A stretch of 6,160 nucleotides of DNA, taken from Planctomycetaceae bacterium. GTDB lineage: Bacteria > Planctomycetota > Planctomycetia > Pirellulales > Thermoguttaceae. The stretch is from assembly GCA_003532715.1 (NCBI GenBank), contig DOEZ01000163.1:1-6160 (forward strand), given 5' to 3'. The translations under genes were made by a program, and so were the position numbers. This document shows, in pieces, positions 1 through 5,824 of this stretch (position 1 is the stretch's first letter; each line of letters begins with the position of its first letter). The notes under the pieces were generated by a model. The model saw nothing but the letters and a program-made list of their open reading frames with translations. It did not search any database and was not told the DNA's origin.

Positions 1-623
1 GGTTCTATTTCGACGAAACAGCTTCGTCGACGAAAAACATCCAGTTGGCGACCGAAGGGCTGTCCGTCTTGCTGTGTCCGAGTTGCACCGTCACGCGCAC
101 CTGCGAAGTCCAGCCGGGACGCGAGAACTGCCAGACAAGCCACTATTACGGAAACCGGGGGCCCATCGGCCTGAATCCCACCACCAATAGCATGTACGGC
201 AATGCGATCACCGGCACTTGGGACGTCGGAATCCAGGGCATCTTTCTCGATCTCGAGGGACTCGCCATTCGCGACGTCACCGACGGAACGAGCAAGACCA
301 TCGCATTCGGCGAGATCGCCGTGGATAACTACAACGCCTATCGCACGTTCACCTACGGAACCCAATGGTCCGGCAGCGCGAGCGGACTCATCTTCCGCAG
401 CACCAAGAACCACTGTTGGCCGATCAATATCTTGAGGCAAAGCGAAAGCGCGGTATATACGGGTTTCAACAACCACGGTCCCTATGGAAGCCAGCACCCG
501 GGCGGGGCGAACATGAGCATGTGCGACGGTTCCGTCCACTTCCTTTCCGAGGCGATCGATCAGGCGGTTTACTTGGCGCTGGCCAGCCGTGACGGCGGAG
601 AACTGGTCAACCTGCCCAACTGA
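1..623 (+). CDS. DUF1559 (H-X9-DG) pilin-like protein, C-terminal part only
   Basis: This is the C-terminal portion of a DUF1559 (PF07596) protein. Its 5' end lies outside the window, and the frame is open from position 3 to the TGA at 621-623. The in-frame TTG at 45 is not a start, because the residues before it (FYFDETASSTKNIQ) align with the interior of the next gene. Visible family marks are LLCPSC, HYYGN.GPIG, RDVTDG.SKTIAFGE, a C-terminal His followed by nine residues and Asp-Gly (HPGGANMSMCDG), and the ending LASRDGGEL. By family knowledge the missing N-terminus should carry a prepilin-type cleavage motif, placing the protein at the cell surface or in a pseudopilin-like assembly; the biochemical role is unknown. 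It lies 31 bp upstream of a complete paralogue sharing about 63% identity over the last 160 residues (my hand count), so the two are tandem duplicates and probably co-transcribed. Confidence 0.93.
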   Translation, partial: FYFDETASSTKNIQLATEGLSVLLCPSCTVTRTCEVQPGRENCQTSHYYGNRGPIGLNPTTNSMYGNAITGTWDVGIQGIFLDLEGLAIRDVTDGTSKTIAFGEIAVDNYNAYRTFTYGTQWSGSASGLIFRSTKNHCWPINILRQSESAVYTGFNNHGPYGSQHPGGANMSMCDGSVHFLSEAIDQAVYLALASRDGGELVNLPN

Positions 624-654
624 CCCACGCGATAACAGACTGCGGAACGAGCCC

Positions 655-1554
655 ATGAGAAGAAGACGCCAATCGGCCATTACTTTGGTCGAACTGCTGG
701 TTGTCATCGCCATTATCGGCGTGCTGATCGCCCTGTTGTTGCCCGCCGTCCAGGCCGCGCGCGAGGCCGCACGGCGCATGCAATGCGGCGGCAATATGAA
801 ACAGGTGACCTTGGCGCTTCAAAACTACCACGAAGCGCATCTGCAGTTTCCGCCCGACTCGTGCGACGACTATTTGTTTCACGGGATATTTGTCCGCCTG
901 TCGCCCTATTTGGAGCAGGGACTGTTTGCCGAGGCGTATCGTTTCGACGAACGGGCCGATTCGGCCTACCATATCGACCTCGCGACGCGAATGCCGCTCG
1001 CCGTCCTCCTTTGCCCAAGTTGCGCCGCAACCCATAGCGCCTACGAACCACGCAAGACTACCTATACGACGCACTACTACGGAAACACCGGACCGATCGG
1101 GATCAACCCCGTGACCAACGCGCCATACCCCAACGCCACGACGGGCACCTACGAGCTGGCCACCGGAGGAATCTTCGTGCCTGACGGCGCGATCTCCTTG
1201 CGCGATGTGACCGACGGAGCGAGCAAGACCATCGCCTTCGGCGAAATGGCCTGGGACGCGCATCTTGGCTACCGCATGTTCAACCGCGGACGACAATGGG
1301 CCGGCAGCACCAGCGGATATATCCTGTTGGCCACCAAGAACCACCAATGGCCGATCAATGCCGGGCTCAGGAGCAACAGCTCGGTCTACATCAGTTTCAA
1401 CAACAACGGCGCGTACGGCAGCCATCATCCGGGTGGAACCAACATGAGCATGTGTGACGGCTCGGTTCATTTCTTTTCCGAGGCGATCGACCAGACGCTC
1501 TATTTGGGGCTGGCCAGCCGCGACGGCGGTGAACTGGCCGATCCGCCCGACTAG
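655..1554 (+). CDS. DUF1559 protein with prepilin-type N-terminus and H-X9-DG C-terminus
   Basis: Complete 299-residue DUF1559 (PF07596) protein. The ATG at 655 is chosen because a basic stretch (MRRRRQ) is followed directly by the prepilin motif ITLVELLVVIAIIG (residues 9-22) and a hydrophobic helix ending in LLLPAVQAAREAARR. A GGAACGAG stretch at 644-651 could act as a weak ribosome site. The open frame extends back to 589 across the previous stop, but that extension would bury the prepilin motif. The residue before the expected cleavage point is Ala8 rather than the usual Gly, while Glu at mature position 5 is kept. The C-terminus has HPGGTNMSMCDG at about residues 258-269, the H-X9-DG signature. 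These proteins are numerous in planctomycetes. They are presumably membrane-anchored or pilus-like, but their function is not established. The gene follows its paralogue and precedes a small lipoprotein gene, the usual arrangement for the family. Confidence 0.95.
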   Translation: MRRRRQSAITLVELLVVIAIIGVLIALLLPAVQAAREAARRMQCGGNMKQVTLALQNYHEAHLQFPPDSCDDYLFHGIFVRLSPYLEQGLFAEAYRFDERADSAYHIDLATRMPLAVLLCPSCAATHSAYEPRKTTYTTHYYGNTGPIGINPVTNAPYPNATTGTYELATGGIFVPDGAISLRDVTDGASKTIAFGEMAWDAHLGYRMFNRGRQWAGSTSGYILLATKNHQWPINAGLRSNSSVYISFNNNGAYGSHHPGGTNMSMCDGSVHFFSEAIDQTLYLGLASRDGGELADPPD

Positions 1555-1557
1555 CGC

Positions 1558-1604
1558 GCCGCTGTCGCGAGCGGCTTGCCCGGGCCACGCGATGGCGTGG
1601 TCCC
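1558..1604 (+). terminator. Two stem-loops between the DUF1559 and lipoprotein genes, weak terminator candidate
   Basis: Two hairpins follow the DUF1559 stop. The first pairs GCCGCT (1558-1563) with AGCGGC (1570-1575). The second pairs GGG plus CCACGC (1582-1590) with GCGTGG plus CCC (1595-1604), with a GATG loop and one bulged T. No T-run follows, so this is not a standard intrinsic terminator. It could be a processing or stability element that sets different levels of the surface protein and the lipoprotein. Confidence 0.35.
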
Positions 1605-1657
1605 TTGGGACCGAAACACAGACCGAAGGTTGCGGCATCGCCGCCCAAATACCATAC

Positions 1658-1663
1658 AGGGAG
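1658..1663 (+). promoter_or_regulatory. Ribosome binding site of the lipoprotein gene
   Basis: AGGGAG lies 10 nt before the ATG at 1674. It is the best Shine-Dalgarno match on this strand of the window and decides the lipoprotein start over the longer open frame, which extends back to 1605. Confidence 0.7.
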
Positions 1664-1673
1664 TCCTATTGAC

Positions 1674-2072
1674 ATGAACCGCCGACTTGCCATGCTATTG
1701 ACCGTCGTTGCGTTGCTCGCTTTCAATACGAGTTGCGGAAAGAAGGATCGCGTGCGTTACCACGTTTCCGGCGCCGTCACGTTCAAGGGCCAGCCGGTGC
1801 CGGTCGGGTCGATTCAGTTTCTGCCCGACGCGTCGAAAGGCAATGCTGGCCCGTCGGCGTTCGCGGCCATCAAGAATGGCCGCTATGACACGCGGGTTGA
1901 CGGTGTGGGGACGATCGGCGGATCTCATGTCGTGACAATCGACGCCTTCGACGGTCAGAACCTCGACGCGGACGTTCTTCCCAACGGAAAACCTCTGGCA
2001 CGAGGTTTCCGTAAATCATTCGATCTGGCGACCTCCGGCGACACGACGCTTGATATCGAACTGGCTCAGTGA
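1674..2072 (+). CDS. Small planctomycete-type lipoprotein with a carboxypeptidase-regulatory-like domain
   Basis: This encodes a 132-residue predicted lipoprotein. The start at ATG 1674 is supported by AGGGAG 10 nt upstream and by a signal peptide beginning right there: MNRR, a hydrophobic stretch (LAMLLTVVALLAF), then Cys21. The lipobox NTSC is imperfect, because Asn stands at -3 where Leu, Val or Ile is usual. The mature part opens with YHVSGAVTFKGQPVPVGSIQ (about residues 29-48), followed by FLPD and a GGSHVVTIDAFDG segment. This is the pattern of the small beta-sandwich proteins that follow DUF1559 genes in planctomycetes, often annotated as carboxypeptidase regulatory-like or transthyretin-like. 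It is probably anchored on the periplasmic or outer face of a membrane. Its position after two DUF1559 genes suggests a shared surface structure, which is inference from gene order. No enzymatic motif is visible. Confidence 0.88.
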   Translation: MNRRLAMLLTVVALLAFNTSCGKKDRVRYHVSGAVTFKGQPVPVGSIQFLPDASKGNAGPSAFAAIKNGRYDTRVDGVGTIGGSHVVTIDAFDGQNLDADVLPNGKPLARGFRKSFDLATSGDTTLDIELAQ

Positions 2073-2079
2073 ACGACCC

Positions 2080-2853
2080 ATGCAGCTCTCGATCACGACG
2101 TCTGACGGACACGTCCTCCAAGCCGTTCACGAGTCGCGCGGCGCCGATCGCGTCATTCTGATGTGCCACGGCATCAGTTCCGACAAGGAAGAAAAAGGAA
2201 GCTTCACGGACTTCGCCCAGCGTGCCGCCGCGCGGGGTTTCGACAGTCTGCGGTTCGATTTCCGCGGCCACGGCGAGTCGTCCATGCGGCCCGTCGATGT
2301 CACAATCGCCGGGATGATCATCGACCTGGGCGCGGCCCTTGACTACCTTTGCCGGCGCTACGATTCGGTTCACCTGCTCGCGGCCAGCTTCGGCGCGACC
2401 ATCGCTCTGCTGCTCGGCCAGAAGAGCCGGTTCGACCGTTTTGACCGAATCTGCCTCTGGAACCCGGTGACCGACTACGCCTCGACATTCACTCGCGCGA
2501 CGATGCCGTGGGGCCGCTCGTTCTTTCCGCAAGGGGGCTCGGACGAGGCCGTTCGCCAGTGCCCCATCGCTATTCCCGATCGGCCTTTCCAGTTTGGCGT
2601 TCAAATGGCGCGCGAGCTGTATGAACTCTCGCCCAGCGCGGCGCGGCCCGCGCGGGAAAGGCCCCTCTTGGTGTTCCATGGCGTCGACGATCAACTTGTC
2701 GCTTCCCGCGATTCGGTCGCCTTTGTCGAGAGCCAAGACACGTCCAACGCGCGGCTTCTCTTGTTCGACCGCTGCGGCCACGGCCTACGAGAGCGGATGG
2801 ACGAGGTATTCGAACGAACAGTTGATTTCTTTGACAGACGCGAATCGCCTTGA
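2080..2853 (+). CDS. Alpha/beta hydrolase, probable serine esterase or lipase-like
   Basis: This encodes a 257-residue single-domain alpha/beta hydrolase. The ATG at 2080, 7 bp after the lipoprotein stop, is preferred. A TTG at 2050 in the same frame would overlap the lipoprotein and adds nothing family-like. No clear Shine-Dalgarno precedes 2080, so translation may be coupled. Visible elements are the oxyanion-loop segment CHGISSDKEEKG (residues 29-40), the RFDFRGHGES turn (58-67), a nucleophile elbow AASFGA with Ser103, the acid region HGVDDQLV with probable Asp204, and CGHG with His234. The triad order Ser-Asp-His is normal for the fold. The elbow reads A-x-S-x-G instead of the commoner G-x-S-x-G. 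There is no signal peptide or membrane segment, so it should be cytoplasmic. The substrate cannot be told from sequence. A link to the DUF1559 proteins is suggested only by tight spacing. Confidence 0.9.
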   Translation: MQLSITTSDGHVLQAVHESRGADRVILMCHGISSDKEEKGSFTDFAQRAAARGFDSLRFDFRGHGESSMRPVDVTIAGMIIDLGAALDYLCRRYDSVHLLAASFGATIALLLGQKSRFDRFDRICLWNPVTDYASTFTRATMPWGRSFFPQGGSDEAVRQCPIAIPDRPFQFGVQMARELYELSPSAARPARERPLLVFHGVDDQLVASRDSVAFVESQDTSNARLLLFDRCGHGLRERMDEVFERTVDFFDRRESP

Positions 2854-2927
2854 CTCGCATTAACCAGTGCCGTGTCAACCCTTGAAGTGGTTCAGCCCCC
2901 TGCCCCATCACCGTGGAATCGTCCGGG

Positions 2928-4409
2928 CTAGCCGATGAGCCTGTTCAGCAGCGAATCGAGCGAGACCATCGCCATGCGGGTGATCCTGTCGGACGTGGCG
3001 AACGGCAGATAGAGACGGCCGTCGTGAATCATCGCTCCACAGGAGTACGCCACGTTCGGCACGTAGCCGTCACGTTCTTTTTCGGTTGGCGTGATCAGCG
3101 GCTCGTCGAGACAGCCGATCACCTTCAGCGGGTCGTCAAGGTCCAGCAACATGGCGCCGATGCAGTACGTGCGCATGGGGCCGACACCGTGCGTCAGAAG
3201 CAGCCAGCCTTCGGGCGTTTCCAAGGGCGAACCGCAGTTGCCAATCTGGACAAATTCCCACGGATGGCGCGGCGTCTGGAGCAACTCGGCGGTTTCCCAG
3301 AAGTGAACGATGTCGGAGAACATGAGATAGAGGTTTTCGCCGTCGATGCGCGAGCACATCACATAATGCCCGCCGATCCGCCGCGGAAACAGCGCCATGC
3401 CCTTGTTTTGCGAGCATGCGCCGTTGAGCGTATGCACTCCGACCTCGATGAAGTCGCGGGTTTCGATCAGTTGGGGCAGCACGCGGTTGCCGTCGAAGGC
3501 CGTGCAGGTGCCGTAGTAGGTGACCGTGTCGTCGTCGTCGACGAAGCGGACCATGCGCAGGTCTTCGATTCCGTGGCTTTCGTTGCTGGTTTGGGGAAAG
3601 ATGACGACCTCGGACGCCTCGGCTTCATTTGGAATCCGCAACTTGTAGTTCGAGCGCGCCAGCCAGCGGATGTCCTGAAGCGACTTCTCGATTTGGGGTT
3701 TCTCGGATGCGGCGGCCCGCGCCTCCGTGACGGCATGTTCGAGTTCAGCCGACGTGAAGAAATCGGCAAGGCGTTCGAGGACGAGGTCGGCGATCCCTTC
3801 TTGGACACCAATGTCGGCCAGCTTGCGCCGGAACAGGGCCTTTTCGTATTCTTTGTCGGGCATGACACGACCCGGCCTGGTGAAGCGGCCGGACGGGTCG
3901 ATCTGGATCCGGTGGTCGGACGTGATGACGCCGGTGCGGAAGACGATCGATGAAACGTGCCCCTCACCCGTGGCTCGAAGGCTCATAATGAACCGAACCG
4001 CGCCGGCGGGAAGTCTCCGCTGGTTGTGGTGGGGGACGATCGACGGATTGAACAACGCGGCCGACTCGATCGAATACTCGGCGGTCAGGTAGGATCCGAT
4101 CAGCAGGCGGCGATGGGGCGAGATTTCGTCGGCCATGCCGATCATCGCCATGGCCGTGCGGTAGTTTTCGTCGACCACCGAGGTGATGTCGCCGTGGCGG
4201 TCACGGAATTTGAGAAACATCTCGTCCAGCAATCCGTCGACCTGGTCGTCACCCAAACGGCCGATGCGCTCGACGATGCCAAGAATCCTCGCTTCCCCGC
4301 CCGGATCGAAGAACCGGGTGATAACGCGGCGAATATCGCTCGAGAAGGTGACCGGCAGACGTCGGACCTTCAAAGAATCACGTTTACTTTTTTTGTGGGT
4401 TGATCTCAT
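2928..4409 (-). CDS. GH130-family glycoside phosphorylase/hydrolase (beta-mannoside type)
   Basis: A 493-residue protein of glycoside hydrolase family 130 (DUF377 five-bladed beta-propeller). Characterised members cleave beta-mannosides, mostly by phosphorolysis releasing mannose 1-phosphate. The ATG at 4409 is used; a TTG directly before it would add one residue, and neither has a clear ribosome site. The first ~100 residues are charged, probably helical, and precede the propeller, a feature of the longer ~480-500-residue GH130 group. Propeller landmarks are ESAALFNPSIVPH (115-127), SLRATGEGHVSSIVFRTG (143-160), SHGIEDLR (278-285) with Asp283 as probable general acid, YYGTCTAFDG (298-307), NKGMALFPRRIGG (335-347), QIGNCGSP (388-395), LTHGVGPMR (405-413) and DGYVPNVAYSCG (447-458). 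Lys336 and His407 sit where family members place phosphate-contacting residues, which I infer without an alignment. It is probably cytoplasmic. No transporter or other sugar gene is adjacent, and it stands alone, convergent with the hydrolase. Confidence 0.92.
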   Translation of the reverse strand: MRSTHKKSKRDSLKVRRLPVTFSSDIRRVITRFFDPGGEARILGIVERIGRLGDDQVDGLLDEMFLKFRDRHGDITSVVDENYRTAMAMIGMADEISPHRRLLIGSYLTAEYSIESAALFNPSIVPHHNQRRLPAGAVRFIMSLRATGEGHVSSIVFRTGVITSDHRIQIDPSGRFTRPGRVMPDKEYEKALFRRKLADIGVQEGIADLVLERLADFFTSAELEHAVTEARAAASEKPQIEKSLQDIRWLARSNYKLRIPNEAEASEVVIFPQTSNESHGIEDLRMVRFVDDDDTVTYYGTCTAFDGNRVLPQLIETRDFIEVGVHTLNGACSQNKGMALFPRRIGGHYVMCSRIDGENLYLMFSDIVHFWETAELLQTPRHPWEFVQIGNCGSPLETPEGWLLLTHGVGPMRTYCIGAMLLDLDDPLKVIGCLDEPLITPTEKERDGYVPNVAYSCGAMIHDGRLYLPFATSDRITRMAMVSLDSLLNRLIG

Positions 4410-4478
4410 CAAGATAGTCTAGCGTGGATAAGCACCGGCGACACGCCCGTGGCACCCATCTTGGGCACGAAACGGGGC

Positions 4479-4619
4479 GAGTTTTGCAGCAACCGTTTCG
4501 TTGTTGAATTTGGCTTACGTCATTTGGTGGTGATTGGAAGTGTTTTCTGGTTATAGGGTTAAGTGGCCGAAGGATTTGCGTAAGTCGCGGATTGTTTTTG
4601 GGAGCGTGTTGCAAAACCC
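4479..4619. repeat. Degenerate 140-bp palindrome, possibly a decayed MITE or insertion remnant
   Basis: The ends match as an inverted repeat: GTTTTGCAGCA at 4481-4491 faces TGTTGCAAAAC at 4607-4617, 11 pairs with one G-T wobble. A second inverted pair lies inside it, CTTACG at 4514-4519 against CGTAAG at 4579-4584. Both pairs share exactly the same centre (paired positions sum to 9098), as expected for one long palindrome rather than two chance matches. The interior is AT-richer than its surroundings. No transposase or target-site duplication is visible. Confidence 0.4.
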
Positions 4620-4640
4620 TGTCGCTTGAGGGGGTAGTAG

Positions 4641-4659
4641 ATGCAGTTCCGAGCTGCAT
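4641..4659. repeat. Small stem-loop, ATGCAG/CTGCAT
   Basis: ATGCAG (4641-4646) and CTGCAT (4654-4659) form a perfect 6-bp stem around a 7-nt loop. It lies just outside the larger palindrome and before the CGCAAAGG repeat. No T-run follows on either strand, so a terminator role is not supported. It may be part of the same dispersed intergenic repeat. Confidence 0.4.
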
Positions 4660-4673
4660 TGGCACGGTCTTTT

Positions 4674-4701
4674 CGCCGCAAAGGCGCGAAGATCGCCAAG
4701 G
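4674..4701. repeat. CGCAAAGG-type short-unit repeat
   Basis: Three adjacent variants of a roughly 8-bp unit occur: CGCAAAGG (4677-4684), CGCGAAGA (4685-4692) and TCGCCAAGG (4693-4701), preceded by TTTTCGC. Sequences of the form CGCAAAGGCGCAAAGG...CGCCAAGG recur in intergenic DNA of many bacterial genomes, including planctomycetes. Its function is unknown to me, and copy number in this genome cannot be judged from one window. Confidence 0.5.
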
Positions 4702-4736
4702 TACGTCGCGAGGGATGAGGTTCAATACAGACGACT

Positions 4737-4775
4737 TGGGGGGAGCCCAATGGGATCCCCATTCGGCTCCCCCCA
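4737..4775 (-). terminator. Strong stem-loop downstream of the FAS1 gene
   Basis: An 11-bp perfect outer stem, TGGGGGGAGCC (4737-4747) with GGCTCCCCCCA (4765-4775), encloses one C-C mismatch and a 6-bp inner stem, AATGGG (4749-4754) with CCCATT (4758-4763), around a 3-nt loop. It begins 18 bp beyond the FAS1 stop codon, a normal place for a terminator or 3' stabilising hairpin. No T-tract follows on the minus strand, so it departs from the standard intrinsic terminator. Confidence 0.6.
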
Positions 4776-4793
4776 GTCTCGAATACGGTCTGA

Positions 4794-5693
4794 CTATTTG
4801 GGTAGCATCACGGCGTCGATGACGTGAATTACGCCGTTGGAGGTCTGTATGTCGGTCTTGACAACGTTCGCATTGTCCACTTTGACCTTGCCTCCCTTGA
4901 CCGTGATCGTCACCTCCGCCCCCTGAACGGTCTTGGCCTTCGTCAGCTTAACGACGTCTGCGGCCATGACTTTCCCGGGTACCACGTGGTAAGCGAGGAT
5001 ACCAGCCAACTTCTCCTTGTTCTCCGGCTTCAGGAGATCCTCCACGGTGCCCTTCGGCAACTTCGAAAACGCTTCGTCCGTCGGCGCGAAAACCGTGAAC
5101 GGACCCTTCCCCTTCAATGTTTTGACAAGGTCGGCGGCCTTAAGTGCGGCCGCGAGCGTCTTGAAGCTCCCCGCTTCCACCGCCGTGTCAACGATGTCTT
5201 TCGGTATAATGACGGCATCGATGACGTGGATTACACCATTCGAGGTCTGTATGTCGGTCTTAACCACATTCGCGTTGTCCACCTTGACCTTGCCATAGGC
5301 GACCTTGATCGACACGTTGGAACCCTGGATTGTCTTGGCTTCCTTGAGTTTCACGACGTCCGCGGCCATGATCTTTCCAGCCACCACGTGGTAAGTGAGG
5401 ATGCCGGCCAGTTTCTCCTTGTTCTCCGGCTTCAGGAGATTTTCTACGGTGCCCTTTGGCAACTTCGAAAATGCTTCGTCCGTCGGCGCAAAGACGGTGA
5501 AGGGACCCTTCCCCTTCAACGTTTCGACAAGGTCGGCGGCCTTCAGTGCGGCCGCGAGCGTCTTGAAGCTCCCGGCTCCCACCGCCGTGTCGACGATGTC
5601 TTTGGGTTCCGGCTGTTCTGCTGTTATGGCACTCACAGCCAGCATCAGGCTCACAACAACGGTGAGCGATAGAACGAACGCGACTTTCTTCAT
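4794..5693 (-). CDS. Secreted protein with two tandem FAS1 (fasciclin) domains
   Basis: A 299-residue exported protein consisting of a signal peptide and two FAS1 domains. The ATG at 5693 is chosen because AAGGAG lies 8 nt upstream and a signal peptide starts there (MKKVAFVLSLTVVVSLMLAV, likely cleaved near ITA at residue 25). The open frame reaches back to 5816 but crosses terminator-like structure. Domain 1 spans residues 32-165 and domain 2 residues 166-299. Each has the first FAS1 signature around FTVFAPTDEAFSKLPKGT, the second around YHVV.GK, and the closing NGVIHVIDAV..PK. The domains are exactly 134 residues each with 117 identical positions, and there is essentially no linker or C-terminal tail. 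FAS1 proteins usually act in adhesion or bind matrix components outside the cell; there is no anchor or sorting signal here, so it may be free or periplasmic. The gene stands alone with a terminator-like hairpin after it and a structured leader before it. Confidence 0.95.
   Translation of the reverse strand: MKKVAFVLSLTVVVSLMLAVSAITAEQPEPKDIVDTAVGAGSFKTLAAALKAADLVETLKGKGPFTVFAPTDEAFSKLPKGTVENLLKPENKEKLAGILTYHVVAGKIMAADVVKLKEAKTIQGSNVSIKVAYGKVKVDNANVVKTDIQTSNGVIHVIDAVIIPKDIVDTAVEAGSFKTLAAALKAADLVKTLKGKGPFTVFAPTDEAFSKLPKGTVEDLLKPENKEKLAGILAYHVVPGKVMAADVVKLTKAKTVQGAEVTITVKGGKVKVDNANVVKTDIQTSNGVIHVIDAVMLPK
4797..5600 (-). repeat. Tandem 402-bp direct repeat encoding the two FAS1 domains
   Basis: Units lie at 5199-5600 (domain 1) and 4797-5198 (domain 2), directly abutting and with no length difference. 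At protein level 17 of 134 positions differ. The changes cluster in the later part of the unit, for example GSNVSIKVAYG against GAEVTITVKGG, while the segments around FAPTDEAF and KVKVDNANVVKTDIQTSNG are unchanged. The pattern indicates an in-frame duplication of a single ancestral domain. Confidence 0.9.
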
Positions 5694-5701
5694 CTCTGGG
5701 A

Positions 5702-5707
5702 CTCCTT
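5702..5707 (-). promoter_or_regulatory. Ribosome binding site of the FAS1 gene
   Basis: Read on the minus strand, AAGGAG stands 8 nt before the ATG at 5693. This fixes the start at the signal-peptide methionine rather than at any upstream in-frame codon. Confidence 0.8.
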
Positions 5708-5742
5708 GAAAAAGACCTCTGCAACGGAACAGAAACCTTGGA

Positions 5743-5762
5743 GTCTGGGGAACTTCCCAGAC
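5743..5762 (-). promoter_or_regulatory. Leader hairpin between terminator and start of the FAS1 gene
   Basis: GTCTGGG (5743-5749) pairs with CCCAGAC (5756-5762) as a perfect 7-bp stem with a 6-nt loop. It lies between the upstream terminator and the FAS1 ribosome site, within the likely 5' leader. It could act in mRNA stability or in an alternative fold; no regulatory class is recognised. Confidence 0.4.
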
Positions 5763-5772
5763 CGCCAAGAAC

Positions 5773-5824
5773 AAAAAAAGGCCGACGCGGTGGAATGCCC
5801 GAAGGCGTTCTACCACGTCGGCCT
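5773..5824 (-). terminator. Intrinsic terminator upstream of the FAS1 gene
   Basis: On the minus strand a long stem runs from 5824 to 5779 and is followed directly by seven T (complement of A at 5773-5779). The base is 9 perfect pairs (AGGCCGACG against CGTCGGCCT). After one C-A mismatch the stem continues with about 11 more pairs, including wobbles, to GCC-TTCG-GGC, whose C(UUCG)G cap is an exceptionally stable tetraloop. Stem, cap and T-run make this the clearest terminator in the window. It points toward the FAS1 gene and ends 79 bp before its ATG, so it either ends an upstream transcript or works as an attenuator in the FAS1 leader. Confidence 0.85.

Larger units (their letters stand above)
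4410..4793. other. Intergenic region between the GH130 and FAS1 genes, no gene seen
   Basis: This 384-bp stretch has no credible coding frame. The part nearest the GH130 start should contain that gene's promoter, but I cannot pick convincing -35/-10 boxes on the minus strand. The rest holds a degenerate palindrome, a small hairpin, a short CGCAAAGG-type repeat and the stem-loop beyond the FAS1 stop; each is listed separately. Base composition drops toward AT between about 4480 and 4610 compared with the genes on both sides, which fits non-coding or inserted DNA. Confidence 0.7.

Noticed and set aside
607..1638. A 343-codon minus-strand open frame opposite the second DUF1559 gene
   Set aside because: It mirrors the DUF1559 coding sequence; its translation has no recognisable domain, while the plus-strand product is unmistakable.
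1870..2781. A 303-codon minus-strand open frame opposite the lipoprotein and hydrolase genes
   Set aside because: It spans two well-supported plus-strand genes and their junction, and has no motif of its own.
2854..2927. A shared bidirectional terminator between the convergent hydrolase and GH130 genes
   Set aside because: Only a 5-bp match (AACCA with TGGTT) was found in the 74-bp gap, with no T-run, which is too weak to call.
2913..4403. Several long plus-strand open frames opposite the GH130 gene
   Set aside because: The minus strand gives a full-length GH130 protein with motifs throughout. The plus-strand frames have no family-like features and follow from the high GC content.
4384..4822. 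Short open frames on both strands in the GH130-FAS1 gap
   Set aside because: They cross the palindrome, the short repeat and the terminator hairpin, lack ribosome sites and show no protein-like patterns.
4797..5600. CRISPR-like or satellite repeat reading of the 402-bp units
   Set aside because: The units are coding, in frame and contain complete FAS1 domains, so domain duplication explains them.
4824..5672. A 282-codon plus-strand open frame opposite the FAS1 gene
   Set aside because: Its repeats simply mirror the duplicated FAS1 units; the minus strand has the ribosome site, signal peptide and domain motifs.
5694..5816. Longer N-terminus for the FAS1 protein, starting at 5816
   Set aside because: The extension would run through the terminator stem and put 41 residues ahead of a clear signal peptide; the ribosome site points to 5693.
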